Positions 50,447-59,816 are shown, counted from the stretch's first letter. The stretch is DNA of 64,000 bases from an uncultured Gemmiger sp. (GCA_947631565.1 CANRLV010000002.1:1-64000), one strand, 5' to 3'. Notes: generated from the letters alone by a model not told the origin. Numbers and translations: made by a program.

Positions 50447-50905
50447 ATGAAAAACAGCCGTCATCAGGCCGTTTTAGAGCTGATCGAGCGCTATCCCATC
50501 GACCGGCAGGAGGATCTGCTCACCCACCTGCGCAGTGCCGGCTACGATGTGACCCAGGCCACCGTCAGCCGCGACATCCGCGCCCTGGGCCTGGTCAAGA
50601 CCGCCACCCCGACCGGGTACCGCTATCTGGCGCCGTCGACCCCGGCCGGCAAATCCGCCCACACGCAGGACCGGTTTGAGACCATCTTCCGGGAATCGGT
50701 CGTCAAGGTGGACTATGCCGGGCACACGGTGCTGGTGCGCTGCTATTCCGGCATGGCCAACGCCGCCTGCGAGGTCTTTGATTCCCAGACCTGGCAGGAC
50801 GTGGTCGGCACGCTTTCCGGTGACGATACGTTTTTTATCCTCATGCGCAGCGAGGCGGCCGCCGCGGCCATCTGCAAGGAGCTGGCCGCCTACGCCCGCA
50901 CCTGA
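50447..50905 (+). CDS. argR: Arginine repressor ArgR
   Basis: Arginine-responsive regulator of 152 residues: winged-helix domain (HQAVLELIERYPIDRQEDLL... TQATVSRDIRALGLVK) and the C-terminal hexamerisation/arginine-binding domain (GTLSGDDTFFILMR). The argR-recN pair is the usual Firmicute arrangement. No arginine biosynthesis genes are in the window. Confidence 0.95.
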   Translation: MKNSRHQAVLELIERYPIDRQEDLLTHLRSAGYDVTQATVSRDIRALGLVKTATPTGYRYLAPSTPAGKSAHTQDRFETIFRESVVKVDYAGHTVLVRCYSGMANAACEVFDSQTWQDVVGTLSGDDTFFILMRSEAAAAAICKELAAYART

Positions 50906-50956
50906 GCCCGCCGCCGTTTTACCTGCCATTTTGCCGGGAAAGGGGGACCGCCGCCG

Positions 50957-52624
50957 ATGCTGACGGAGCTGAAAATCGAAAATGTCGCCGTGATCGAAAA
51001 GGCGGAGGTCACCTTTGCCGGAGGCCTCAACGTCCTGACCGGCGAGACCGGGGCCGGCAAATCCATCCTCATCGATTCCATCAACGCGATCCTGGGCAAC
51101 CGGACCTCGCGCGAACTGGTGCGCACCGGCGCGGCCAAGGCCTGCATCCGTGCCACCTTCTGCGGCCTGCCCGCCGCCGTGCGTGCCCGGCTGGCCGACG
51201 GCGGCTACGAGGCCGGGGACGAGCTGCTGCTCTACCGCGAGATATCGGCCGACGGCAAAGGGGCCTGCCGCGTCAACGGTATGCCGGCCACGGCCGCCTT
51301 TCTGCGCGAGCTCTCGGTGGGGCTGCTGACCATCCACGGCCAGCACGACAGCCAAAGCCTGACCAACCCCGCCCTGCACCTGGGTCTGCTCGACCGTTAC
51401 GCCCAAAACGAAGCGCTGCACGCCGCCTACTATGCGCTCTACCGCGAGCTGGTCGCGATCAAGCGCCGCATGGACGCGCTGACGGCGGGGGAGCAGGAAC
51501 GGCAGGCCAGGGTGGCCGCGCTGCAAAACCGCCTGACCGAGCTGGACGACGCCCGCCTGACCGCCGGTGAGGAGGAGGCCCTGCACGAACGCAAGCGGGT
51601 GCTGGACCACGCGCAGGCCATTCTGGACGGCGTCAACGCCGCCCATGCGGCCCTGGCGGGGGACGAGGACGATACCCCCGGCGCCGCCGACCTGCTGGGC
51701 AGCGTGACTGCAGCCCTGGCCGAGAGCGCCCGCCTGGACCCGGCGCTGGCTCCGGCCGCCGAGCAGCTGCAAGCGCTCTATTACAGCGCGCGCGAGCTTG
51801 CCACCGACCTGGCCGACCGCCGGGACGCCTACGATATCGACCCCGGCGAGCAGGAGCAGTTGGAGGCGCGGCTGGACCTTTTGTACCGCCTCGAGAAAAA
51901 ATACGGCGCCGCGGATACGGCGGAGCTGCTCGCCCTGCGCGAAAAAACGGCGCAGGAGCTTGAGCAGTACGCGGGCGGCGCCGCGGACCTGGCCGAGCTG
52001 GGCCGCCGCAAGCAGGAACTCTATACGCAGGCCCGGCAGGCCGCCGAGGTGCTGACCCGGTCCCGCCTCGATGCTTTTGCGGCGATGGAACGCCAGATGG
52101 TCGGCGCGCTGGAATTCTTGAATATGCCGGGCATCCGCTTCGTGCTGCGGCATGAGCGCGGGCCGCTGGCCTCGGCCGGACAGGACAAGGTCGAATTTTT
52201 GATCTCCGCCAACGTCGGCGAGGAGCCAAAGCCCCTGGCCAGGATCGCCTCCGGCGGTGAGCTGTCCCGCATCATGCTGGCCTTCAAGAGTGCGCTGGCC
52301 GAGCGCGACGCCATCCCGACCGTCATTTACGACGAGATCGACAGCGGCGTTTCGGGGCTGGCCGCCGGGCGCATCGGGCAGCTGCTGCGGCAGACGGCCG
52401 CCGGGCACCAGGTGCTGTGCATCACCCACACGCCGCAGGTGGCGGCTTATGCCGACCGGCACCTGCTGATCCAAAAATCCAGCCGCGACGGCCGCACCTA
52501 TACCGAGATAGCGCCGCTGGAGGGCGAGGCCCGCGTGGGCGCGCTGGCGGCGATGATATCGGGCGACAAGGTGAGCGAGGTCAGCCTTGCCAACGCCCGG
52601 GAAATGATCGAAAAGTCACACTGA
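50957..52624 (+). CDS. recN: DNA repair protein RecN
   Basis: SMC-like ATPase acting early in double-strand break repair. 555 residues: Walker A TGETGAGKSIL (near 30), HGQHDSQSL, long coiled-coil arms, then ARIASGGELSRIMLAFK signature and VIYDEIDSGVSG Walker B. GGAAAGGGGG precedes ATG 50957. Confidence 0.97.
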   Translation: MLTELKIENVAVIEKAEVTFAGGLNVLTGETGAGKSILIDSINAILGNRTSRELVRTGAAKACIRATFCGLPAAVRARLADGGYEAGDELLLYREISADGKGACRVNGMPATAAFLRELSVGLLTIHGQHDSQSLTNPALHLGLLDRYAQNEALHAAYYALYRELVAIKRRMDALTAGEQERQARVAALQNRLTELDDARLTAGEEEALHERKRVLDHAQAILDGVNAAHAALAGDEDDTPGAADLLGSVTAALAESARLDPALAPAAEQLQALYYSARELATDLADRRDAYDIDPGEQEQLEARLDLLYRLEKKYGAADTAELLALREKTAQELEQYAGGAADLAELGRRKQELYTQARQAAEVLTRSRLDAFAAMERQMVGALEFLNMPGIRFVLRHERGPLASAGQDKVEFLISANVGEEPKPLARIASGGELSRIMLAFKSALAERDAIPTVIYDEIDSGVSGLAAGRIGQLLRQTAAGHQVLCITHTPQVAAYADRHLLIQKSSRDGRTYTEIAPLEGEARVGALAAMISGDKVSEVSLANAREMIEKSH

Positions 52625-52650
52625 CCCACCACACAGCAAAGGAGAACACG

Positions 52651-53778
52651 ATGGAACGCTATTTCGGTGAAAGCACCCCCAAGCTGGGCTTTGGTCTGAT
52701 GCGGCTGCCCAAGACCGCCGGGGGCCAGATCGACATCGAGCAGGTCAAGCAGATGGTCGACCTGTTCATGGAGGCGGGGCTGACCTATTTTGACACCGCC
52801 TTTGTGTATGATGACGGCGAATCCGAGAAGGCCGCCAAGGCGGCGCTGGTGGACCGTTACCCGCGCGAGCGCTATACCCTTGCCACCAAGCTGTGCGCCT
52901 GGGCCGGCCCCGCCACCGAGGAATATGCCAAGCAGCAGTTTTATACCAGCCTCGAGCGCACCGGCGCCGGCTACTTTGACTATTATCTGCTCCATGCGTT
53001 GCAGGCCAGCAGCTATAAGATGTACGACGAGTTCGGTATCTGGGATTTCGTCAGGGAGCAGAAGGCCAAGGGCCTGATCAGGCATTGGGGTTTTTCTTTC
53101 CACGCCACGCCGGAGATCCTGGACGAGATCCTGACCGCCCACCCGGACGCCGAGTTCGTGCAGCTGCAGATCAACTACGTCGACTGGGAGGACCCCAAGG
53201 TCGCGGCCCGCGCCTGCTACGAGGTCGCCCGCAAACACGGCAAATCGGTCGTCATCATGGAGCCGGTCAAGGGCGGGGCGCTGGCGGACCCGGTGCCCGC
53301 CGTGCGCGATGTGCTCAAGGCCGCCGATGCGCAGGCCTCCTGCGCTTCCTGGGCCATCCGCTATGCGGCCTCGCTGGACGGCGTCATCACGGTGCTGTCC
53401 GGTATGTCGAACCTCGACCAGATGCGGGACAACATCTCCTACATGAAAGATTTCAAGCCGCTGGATGCGGCCGGGCAGACCGTCATCGCCCGGGCACAGG
53501 CGGCGTTCAAGGCCATCCCGTCCATCCCGTGCACGGCCTGCCACTACTGCACGGCCGGCTGCCCGATGCAGATCCCCATCCCGGAGATCTTTGCCGCCCG
53601 CAACCGTCAGCTCGTCTGGGGCCAGACCGAGCGCGGCCGCGCCGCCTATGAAAAGGCCGTCGCCGAGACGAACCCGGCCTCGGCCTGCGTGGCCTGCGGC
53701 CAGTGCGAGAACGCCTGCCCGCAGCAGATCAACGTGATCGAACAGCTCAAGGCCTGCGCGCAGGTCTTTGGCCGCTGA
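52651..53778 (+). CDS. Aldo/keto reductase with C-terminal 4Fe-4S cluster domain
   Basis: 375-residue protein: a TIM-barrel aldo/keto reductase domain (GFGLMRLP, YFDTAFVYDDGESEKA with the catalytic Tyr, LATKL) extended by a ferredoxin-like region with CTACHYCTAGCP and CVACGQCENACP (about 292-360). Such fused oxidoreductases are common in anaerobes; the substrate is unknown. AAAGGAG precedes the ATG. Last gene of the long operon. Confidence 0.93.
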   Translation: MERYFGESTPKLGFGLMRLPKTAGGQIDIEQVKQMVDLFMEAGLTYFDTAFVYDDGESEKAAKAALVDRYPRERYTLATKLCAWAGPATEEYAKQQFYTSLERTGAGYFDYYLLHALQASSYKMYDEFGIWDFVREQKAKGLIRHWGFSFHATPEILDEILTAHPDAEFVQLQINYVDWEDPKVAARACYEVARKHGKSVVIMEPVKGGALADPVPAVRDVLKAADAQASCASWAIRYAASLDGVITVLSGMSNLDQMRDNISYMKDFKPLDAAGQTVIARAQAAFKAIPSIPCTACHYCTAGCPMQIPIPEIFAARNRQLVWGQTERGRAAYEKAVAETNPASACVACGQCENACPQQINVIEQLKACAQVFGR

Positions 53779-53800
53779 GCCGTCTGCAGTGGCCCTTCGC

Positions 53801-53843
53801 AAAAAAAGCACGGCGCCCGTCTGCTGTCAGGCGGGCGCCGTGC
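53801..53843. terminator. Shared bidirectional terminator
   Basis: GCACGGCGCCCG (53808-53819) pairs with CGGGCGCCGTGC (53832-53843). The minus strand is followed by seven T, serving the converging HAD gene; the plus direction has GCGTATCTTTG. Confidence 0.9.
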
Positions 53844-53861
53844 GCGTATCTTTGTCTGTTG

Positions 53862-54521
53862 TCAGGGCTTGGGCGCATTTGCGGTCGCCTGCGCCACTGT
53901 GGCCGATTTGCGGGGCAGGTGCACGCCGCAGGTCTCCAGCGCGCGGGTGAAGGACTTTGGATTTTTGTACAGGATGCCCGTCATGCCTAAGTTGTAGGCG
54001 GCCTGAGTGTTGAGCTTGTTGTCGTCGATAAAGATCGTCTCGTCGTAGGCAAGGCCATAGCGCTGCATCAGAGTGCGGTAGATGCGGGTATCCGGCTTGT
54101 TGACGCCGATCTCGAACGAGGCGACGCCGCCGTCAAAGATCGGAAAGAAATCCCGTTCCTGGATGTGCGCAAAGGTATCGGCTGCTATATTGGAAAGATA
54201 ATACAGCCGGTACCCGGCCAGCTTGAGCCGGCACATCGTCTTGACGGTGGCGCGGTTGGTGCGCAGCATATCCTCCCAGGCGTCGATGACCGTCTGCACC
54301 TCAAAGGTGCGCCCGCAGCGCGCCGCCTCCTTGAGCATGGCGCGGTTGCCCTCCGCGCGGGTCAGCGCGCCGCGGTCCAGCTCCTGCCAGACCGTGCTGC
54401 CGAAGGTCAGGTCATAGACGATGTCCTCGGTGCGCTTGTTGAGGAAGTAATCCATCAAAAAGTCACGCGGGTTCCATTCCAGCACGACGCCGCCGAAATC
54501 AAAAATGATGTTGCGATACAT
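53862..54521 (-). CDS. HAD family hydrolase (phosphatase)
   Basis: 219-residue haloacid-dehalogenase-fold protein, probably a small-molecule phosphatase. Motif I appears as FDFGGVVLEWN, where the second catalytic Asp of DxD is replaced by Gly, as in the HAD-IA/YihX-like group. Motif II (YYLSNIA), the conserved Lys (GVNKPD) and motif III (IFIDDNKLN) are present. ATG 54521 begins the motif-bearing MYRNIIFDFGG; the longer open frame upstream has no homology. Confidence 0.9.
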   Translation of the reverse strand: MYRNIIFDFGGVVLEWNPRDFLMDYFLNKRTEDIVYDLTFGSTVWQELDRGALTRAEGNRAMLKEAARCGRTFEVQTVIDAWEDMLRTNRATVKTMCRLKLAGYRLYYLSNIAADTFAHIQERDFFPIFDGGVASFEIGVNKPDTRIYRTLMQRYGLAYDETIFIDDNKLNTQAAYNLGMTGILYKNPKSFTRALETCGVHLPRKSATVAQATANAPKP

Positions 54522-54692
54522 ACTGCTGCTCCCTTGCATATGGCCGGTAGGGCCGCGGCGCTTTTTGGCCGCACTGCTTGTATTATACACGAATCCCGGC
54601 CCGAAAACAACCGCTGTTTTTTGGCACGGCGGCATACAGGCCCGCGTCCTTGGCATACCCTTGACAGATACCATACAGAGGGGGCGGCCGTG

Positions 54693-54965
54693 ATGAACTT
54701 GCGGGAACTGGGCGAGAAGGACGTGATCCAACTGAAAAGCGGCGAAAACCTGGGCCGCATCGACGATATGACCTTCGATGCGGACACCGCGCACATCGAC
54801 GCCGTGATCCTGCGCGGGCGGCGCCGGCTGTTTGGCCTGCTGGGCTGTGACGAGGACCTTGTCATCCCCTGGGCGGCGCTCAAGAGCATCGGCGCCGATG
54901 TGGTGATGGCGGATATCGACGTGCCGCCGCCGGCACCGCGCCGCCGGCGCCGCTGGCTGCTGTAG
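54693..54965 (+). CDS. YlmC/YmxH family sporulation protein (PRC-barrel)
   Basis: 90-residue PRC-barrel protein: LRELGEKDVIQLKSGENLGRIDD opening and VIPWAALKSIGADVV. YlmC/YmxH proteins are linked to sporulation in Firmicutes but have no defined activity. The C-terminal tail is Pro/Arg rich (PPPAPRRRRRWLL). A CATACAGAG at about 54671-54679 resembles a sigma-E -10 element. ATG 54693, with GTG 54690 an alternative. Confidence 0.85.
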   Translation: MNLRELGEKDVIQLKSGENLGRIDDMTFDADTAHIDAVILRGRRRLFGLLGCDEDLVIPWAALKSIGADVVMADIDVPPPAPRRRRRWLL

Positions 54966-55033
54966 ATGCCGGGCCGCCCCGCTGCCGGGGCGGCATTTTG
55001 CATTTTTATCCGCCCGTTTCTGCAAGGAAACAG

Positions 55034-55061
55034 TGGATTTTTTGCCGGTATGTGCTATAAT
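55034..55061 (+). promoter_or_regulatory. Possible promoter of the comEA-like/ppk operon
   Basis: TATAAT (55056-55061) with a weak TGGATT (55034-55039) 16 bp upstream. Confidence 0.45.
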
Positions 55062-55095
55062 CAAACATAGTATGGCGCACAGGGAGGCAGGGGAG

Positions 55096-55479
55096 ATGGC
55101 GAAACCGTTCTCCAAGCCGCCGCGCATGGCGCTTTGGGCCACGATGGCGGCCGCCGCGGCCATTGCGGCGGGTGCACTCGTCTGCTTTGCCCCGCGCTGG
55201 CAGCCCGACCGGGTGCTGCACACCGACCCTTTGCCGGACCCGGCCGGCGCCGTGCAGACCGCGGCGGAGCCCATCGACATCAACACGGCCGATGCGGCGG
55301 CGCTGACCGCGCTGCCCGGCATCGGCGAAGCTAAGGCGCAGGCCATCATCGACTACCGCACCGCGAACGGTCCCTTTGCGGCGTTGGAGGAGCTGGAGCA
55401 GGTATCCGGCATCTCGGACCGCATGGTGGAAGGCTGGCAGGGCCTGGCCGTGGCCGGGCCGACCGATAAGGAGGCATAA
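55096..55479 (+). CDS. ComEA-like helix-hairpin-helix protein
   Basis: 127 residues: an N-terminal membrane helix (about 14-31), a short linker, and a ComEA-type double helix-hairpin-helix DNA-binding domain (IDINTADAAALTALPGIGEAKAQAIIDYR, VSGISDRMVEGW). ComEA binds DNA for competence, but no comEC or other competence gene is nearby, so the role is open. GGCAGGGGAG precedes ATG 55096; the ppk1 gene starts 3 bp after its stop. Confidence 0.88.
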   Translation: MAKPFSKPPRMALWATMAAAAAIAAGALVCFAPRWQPDRVLHTDPLPDPAGAVQTAAEPIDINTADAAALTALPGIGEAKAQAIIDYRTANGPFAALEELEQVSGISDRMVEGWQGLAVAGPTDKEA

Positions 55480-55482
55480 AAC

Positions 55483-57759
55483 GTGCCCAAACCCGAAAAG
55501 ACCGAGAGCATCTACATCAACCGCGAGCTGAGCTGGCTGGATTTCAACAGCCGCGTGCTGGCCCTGGCCAAGGATAAGAACATCCCGCTGGGCGAGCAGC
55601 TTCGCTTTGCCGCCATCTACGGCAGCAATCTTGACGAGTTTTTCATGGTCCGCGTCGGCTCGCTCTATGACCAGACGCTGCTCAAGAACGCCAAGCCGGA
55701 CAACGTGACCGGCATGACCCCGGCCGCCCAGCTGGCAGCTATCGCGGCGCGGGTGGCCCAGCTGCAGGGCAAGTGCGACAAATACTGCGCGAACCTCGTG
55801 CAGGCGCTGGCGGCGCAGGGCTACCGCAAGGTGGATTTCGAGCATCTGGGCAACAAGCAGGAGCGCTTTTGGAAGACCTGGTTCCAAAAGGAAATTTTGC
55901 CGGTCTTGAGCCCGCAGATCGTCGACGCGCGCCACCCGTTCCCGTTTTTGAACAACAAGCAGATCTATTTTATCGTCCAGCTGTATTCCAAGGCGGACGG
56001 CAGCCATTTTGGCATCATCCCCGTCAGCCCTGCCTTTGAGCGCGTTCTGTGCGTGAAGAACGCGGGCAAGGAGGGCGAGGCGCCCGTCACCCAGTATGCT
56101 TTTGTCGAGGAGCTCATTGCCCACTATGCGGCCAGCGTGTTCGCCAAGCGCACGGTACAGCGATCCTGCCTGTTCCGCGTGACCCGCAACGCCGACATCA
56201 CGGTGGACGAGGGCCTGCTGGACCATGACATCGACTTCCGCGATGCGATGACCGAGCTGCTCAAAAAGCGGCGCAAGCTGGCAGCAGTGCGCCTGCAGTT
56301 CTGGCCGGAGGCCCCGCAGGAGATCGTCAAATTCCTGCGCGACAAGCTGCTGGTCCCGCCCGAGCGCTGCTTTACCCAGTCGGCGCCGCTGGACATGGGC
56401 TGCCTGATGAAGCTGGCCGCCCGCATCGCGGCCGAGGACCGCCCTGACCTGTTTTACCCGGCGGCCCGCCCGCTGCCGGCCCCGGCGCACTACCGGTTGT
56501 ATGAGGAAGCGCAGCGCCGCGACATCCTGCTGGCCTACCCCTACCAGAGCATCCGCCCCTTTATCCGTATGCTGATGCACGCCGGCGTCGACCCCGATGT
56601 GGTGTCGATAAAAATGACGCTGTACCGCATTGCCAGTGATTCCCAGATCGTGCAGGCGCTCATCAACGCGGCCGAGAACGGCAAGCAGGTCGTGGTCATG
56701 GTGGAGCTGCGCGCCCGCTTTGACGAGCAGAACAACATCGACTGGTCCAAGCAGCTCGAGGACGCCGGCTGCACGGTGTTCTACGGCTTTGATGAGTATA
56801 AGGTCCACTCCAAGCTGACCCTCATCACCAGCAAACGTGATGGCAAGTATTATTACTTGACACAAATCGGTACCGGCAACTACAACGAGAAGACGAGCGA
56901 GCAGTATTCCGACCTGTCCTTCATCACGGCCCGGCAGGACATCGGCGAGGAGGCCAACGCCATCTTCAACCATATGGCGATGCAGCACCTGCCCGGCGAG
57001 GAGGCCGACACCCTGCTCGTGGCGCCGCTGCATTTCCGCAGCGTGCTGCTGGAGGAGATGGATGCCCAGATCGCCCGCGCCGCCGAGGGGCTGCCCGCGC
57101 ACATCATCCTCAAAAACAACTCCATCAACGACCCCGTCGTCATTGAAAAGATACGCGCCGCCAGCTGTGCGGGGGTCCGTGTGGACATGATCGTGCGCGG
57201 CATCTGCTGCCTGCGTGCCGGTGTGCCGGGTCAGACCGAGAACGTGCACATCCGCAGCCTGGTCGGGCGATATCTCGAGCACGCGCGCATCTACTGCTTC
57301 GGCGACGGTGAAGCCATGCGTATTTACATCGCCTCCGGCGACTTTTTGACCCGCAACACCGAGCGCCGGGTCGAGGTCGGCGTGCGCATCGACGACAAGC
57401 ACATCGCCAAACAGCTGCGCGATATCCTGGAGATGCAGCTGTGCGATACCGTCAACGCCCGCGAGATGCAGCCCGGCGGTACCTACACCAAGGTCAAGAG
57501 CAGCGGCGCGCCGGTGGACAGCCAGATGGCGATGTACGCCTATTTCCGCGACGGCTGGGCCACGGCCCCCGCACCGGCGCCCAAAAAGGCGCCGAGCCCC
57601 AAGGCGGCCCCAAAGCCGAAAAAGCCCGCCCCGGCGGCCGGGCAGGGGAGTGGCAGTCCGGCATCCAAGCCGGTATCTGCCCAGCGGCAGGCCAGGGTAA
57701 CGGTCCGCACCCGCCGCCCGGCCTGGCTGCGCGCCCTGCTGGGCCGCACCAAACGTTGA
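55483..57759 (+). CDS. ppk1: Polyphosphate kinase 1
   Basis: Reversible synthesis of polyphosphate from ATP. The 758-residue protein has the N-terminal INRELSWLDFNSRVL, YGSNLDEFFMVRV, and two phospholipase-D-like catalytic domains with the phosphorylated His442 in YKVHSKLTLI and a second conserved segment near 560-600. The core ends near 695; the remaining about 60 residues are a Pro/Ala/Lys-rich, then Arg-rich tail not seen in typical PPK1. Start is GTG 55483 after AAGGAGG. Confidence 0.95.
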   Translation: MPKPEKTESIYINRELSWLDFNSRVLALAKDKNIPLGEQLRFAAIYGSNLDEFFMVRVGSLYDQTLLKNAKPDNVTGMTPAAQLAAIAARVAQLQGKCDKYCANLVQALAAQGYRKVDFEHLGNKQERFWKTWFQKEILPVLSPQIVDARHPFPFLNNKQIYFIVQLYSKADGSHFGIIPVSPAFERVLCVKNAGKEGEAPVTQYAFVEELIAHYAASVFAKRTVQRSCLFRVTRNADITVDEGLLDHDIDFRDAMTELLKKRRKLAAVRLQFWPEAPQEIVKFLRDKLLVPPERCFTQSAPLDMGCLMKLAARIAAEDRPDLFYPAARPLPAPAHYRLYEEAQRRDILLAYPYQSIRPFIRMLMHAGVDPDVVSIKMTLYRIASDSQIVQALINAAENGKQVVVMVELRARFDEQNNIDWSKQLEDAGCTVFYGFDEYKVHSKLTLITSKRDGKYYYLTQIGTGNYNEKTSEQYSDLSFITARQDIGEEANAIFNHMAMQHLPGEEADTLLVAPLHFRSVLLEEMDAQIARAAEGLPAHIILKNNSINDPVVIEKIRAASCAGVRVDMIVRGICCLRAGVPGQTENVHIRSLVGRYLEHARIYCFGDGEAMRIYIASGDFLTRNTERRVEVGVRIDDKHIAKQLRDILEMQLCDTVNAREMQPGGTYTKVKSSGAPVDSQMAMYAYFRDGWATAPAPAPKKAPSPKAAPKPKKPAPAAGQGSGSPASKPVSAQRQARVTVRTRRPAWLRALLGRTKR

Positions 57760-57780
57760 ATGCCCTAAGGAGGTACCACG

Positions 57781-58158
57781 ATGAAAAGCTGTGTTCTGAC
57801 CGCCAATTATGAGTGCGACGCCGCCAAGGTGTGGCTGTACCTGACCAACCCCGTGCTCAACCATTGGCGCACCGACATCACCGAGACCGAGATCGACCCC
57901 GAGGGCGTGCGGCGCACCGACACCCACAAGGACGGCAGCAAGACCCAGATCACCTATACCCGCAGGGAAAAACCGCGCGCCGTCAGCTGCACGTTCAGCC
58001 ACGGGCGGCAGACCGGCACCTTCACGGCCATTTTGCTGGGCGGGCAGGGGAACGCGAGCCTGGAATGCACGTTCGAGATCGATGGCCTTGGTATGTTCGA
58101 CAAGGCCCACAAGCACCTGCAGCCCGTGCTGGATATGCTGGAAAAGGCGCTGGCGTAA
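57781..58158 (+). CDS. Small SRPBCC-like (START/Bet v 1 fold) protein
   Basis: 125-residue cytosolic protein. Its pattern, CDAAKVWLYLTNPVLNHWRTDI, then alternating strands and a long C-terminal amphipathic helix (FDKAHKHLQPVLDMLEKALA), suggests an SRPBCC ligand-binding fold. No catalytic residues or ligand can be named. AAGGAGGT precedes the ATG, 21 bp after ppk1. Confidence 0.65.
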   Translation: MKSCVLTANYECDAAKVWLYLTNPVLNHWRTDITETEIDPEGVRRTDTHKDGSKTQITYTRREKPRAVSCTFSHGRQTGTFTAILLGGQGNASLECTFEIDGLGMFDKAHKHLQPVLDMLEKALA

Positions 58159-58166
58159 GCCGGCAC

Positions 58167-58195
58167 TTGACAAAACGCCTGCCAGCCGTTACAAT
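58167..58195 (+). promoter_or_regulatory. Sigma-A promoter of the tyrS T-box transcript
   Basis: Near-consensus TTGACA (58167-58172), 17 bp, TACAAT (58190-58195). Confidence 0.9.
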
Positions 58196-58201
58196 AGCAG
58201 C

Positions 58202-58507
58202 AGTCAAATGCGAAGAAGGGAACCAGTACCCTTTCCATGCGCAAGCCTCAGAGAGGCCCCGGTCGGTGCAAGGGGCTGGCGGCGCGAAGGGCGAATACAT
58301 CCCCGAGCAGCAGGCTGAACCCCGGGTCCCTGGGATCGCGGGCAGTAGGCTGTGCCGTGCGCGCACGTTACAGCGCTTTGGGTATCGGATGGCAGTACAA
58401 GCCGCCTGTACCCGCAAAGGCCTGCTTTGCCGTGAGGCACGGGCGAACAGAGGTGGTACCGCGTATTTTCGCCCTCTGCCAAATCTCGCATTTGGCGGGG
58501 GCGTTTT
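58202..58507 (+). promoter_or_regulatory. T-box riboswitch (tyrosyl-tRNA sensing) upstream of tyrS
   Basis: The roughly 300-nt leader carries the T-box sequence AACAGAGGTGGTACCGCG (58446-58463), whose TGGT bulge pairs with the uncharged tRNA acceptor end. A likely specifier codon TAC (Tyr) sits at 58296-58298 in the context GAATACA. The competing terminator (CGCCCTCTGCCAAAT from 58470, ATTTGGCGGGGGCG from 58490, then TTTT) precedes the tyrS ribosome site. Low charged tRNA-Tyr should favour read-through. Confidence 0.93.
58470..58507 (+). terminator. T-box-controlled attenuator of tyrS
   Basis: A long stem of CGCCCTCTGCCAAAT with ATTTGGCGGGGGCG (a few mismatches), followed by TTTTGC. It is mutually exclusive with the antiterminator containing the T-box motif. 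Confidence 0.85.
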
Positions 58508-58542
58508 GCTTTGCCCTTGCCGCCCACACAAGGAGGAAACAC

Positions 58543-59763
58543 ATGACCCTGTACGACGAACTGGTGGCCCGCGGGCTGATCGCCCAGGTGACCGACGAGC
58601 CCGAGATCAAGGAGCTCATCAACAACGGCAAGGCGACGTTTTACATCGGCTTTGACTGCACGGCCGACAGCCTGACCGCCGGCCACTTTATGGCCCTGAC
58701 GCTGATGAAGCGGATGCAGCAGGCCGGCAACACGCCCATCGCCCTGATCGGCGGCGGCACCACGATGATCGGCGACCCTTCCGGCCGCACCGATATGCGC
58801 AAGATGCTCACGCGGGAGGACATCGACCACAACGCCGAGTGCTTCAAGCGCCAGATGGAGCGTTTTATTGATTTCGGCCCCGGCAAGGCCATCATGCTCA
58901 ACAATGCCGACTGGCTGCTGGACCTCAATTATGTCGAGCTGCTGCGCGAGGTGGGGGCCTGCTTCAGCGTCAACAATATGCTGCGCGCCGAATGCTACAA
59001 AAACCGTATGGAGCGCGGGCTGTCCTTCCTGGAATTCAACTACATGATCATGCAGAGCTATGACTTCTACCACATGTTCCAGACCCACGGCTGCAATATG
59101 CAGTGCGGCGGCGACGATCAGTGGAGCAATATGCTGGGCGGCACCGAGCTCATCCGCCGCAAGCTGGGCAAGGACGCCTATGCCTTTACCATCACGCTGC
59201 TGACCGATTCCCAAGGCAACAAGATGGGCAAGACTGCCGGCAACGCCGTCTGGCTGGACCCCAACAAGACGAGCCCCTTTGACTTTTACCAGTACTGGCG
59301 CAACGTCGGCGACGCCGATGTGCTCAAGTGCATCCGTATGCTGACCTTCCTGCCGCTGGAGGAGATCGACGCCATGGCCGGCTGGCAGGGCGAGCAGCTC
59401 AACAAGGCCAAGGAGATCCTGGCCTATGAGCTGACGAGCCTTGTGCACGGCAAGGCCGAGGCCGACAAGGCACAGCAGACGGCGCGCGGCCTGTTTGGCG
59501 GCGCCGCGGCGCACGAGAATATGCCCGCCACCGTGCTGGACCGGGCCCTTGTCAGGGACGGCAAGGTCGGCCTGCTGGCGGCGATGGTGGCCGCGGGGCT
59601 GTGTGCCTCCAACGGCGAGGCCCGGCGCCTGGTGCAGCAGGGCGGCATTTTGCTGGACGGCGAGAAGGTCACCGACCCGGCCGCGGCCCTGACCGTCGAG
59701 ACGCTGCAGAAGGGCGTCGTCATCAAAAAAGGCAAGAAGGTCTACCATAAGGTGAGCCTGTAA
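58543..59763 (+). CDS. tyrS: Tyrosyl-tRNA synthetase
   Basis: Class I aminoacyl-tRNA synthetase, 406 residues. Seen: FDCTADSLTAGHFMAL (HIGH-type site), GGGTTMIGDPSGRTD, QCGGDDQWSNMLGG tyrosine-binding segment, GNKMGKTAGNAVWLD (KMSKS-type loop), and a C-terminal S4 RNA-binding domain (about 340-406). AAGGAGGAAAC precedes ATG 58543; controlled by the T-box upstream. Confidence 0.97.
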   Translation: MTLYDELVARGLIAQVTDEPEIKELINNGKATFYIGFDCTADSLTAGHFMALTLMKRMQQAGNTPIALIGGGTTMIGDPSGRTDMRKMLTREDIDHNAECFKRQMERFIDFGPGKAIMLNNADWLLDLNYVELLREVGACFSVNNMLRAECYKNRMERGLSFLEFNYMIMQSYDFYHMFQTHGCNMQCGGDDQWSNMLGGTELIRRKLGKDAYAFTITLLTDSQGNKMGKTAGNAVWLDPNKTSPFDFYQYWRNVGDADVLKCIRMLTFLPLEEIDAMAGWQGEQLNKAKEILAYELTSLVHGKAEADKAQQTARGLFGGAAAHENMPATVLDRALVRDGKVGLLAAMVAAGLCASNGEARRLVQQGGILLDGEKVTDPAAALTVETLQKGVVIKKGKKVYHKVSL

Positions 59764-59774
59764 AAACAAAAATC

Positions 59775-59816
59775 GCCGGCGGCGGTCCGATAGCAGGGAC
59801 TGCCGTCGGCCTTTTT
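59775..59816 (+). terminator. Terminator of tyrS
   Basis: GCCGGCGGCGGTCC (59775-59788) pairs with GGACTGCCGTCGGC (59797-59810) with one mismatch, then CTTTTTG. Confidence 0.88.

Noticed and set aside
52651-53778. Considered the aldo/keto reductase with ferredoxin domain as a novel fusion
   Set aside because: This domain pairing is a common known family in anaerobic Firmicutes.
58202-58540. An open frame running through the T-box leader into tyrS
   Set aside because: It covers a structured leader with a clear terminator; the strong AAGGAGG site at 58530 fixes the tyrS start at 58543.
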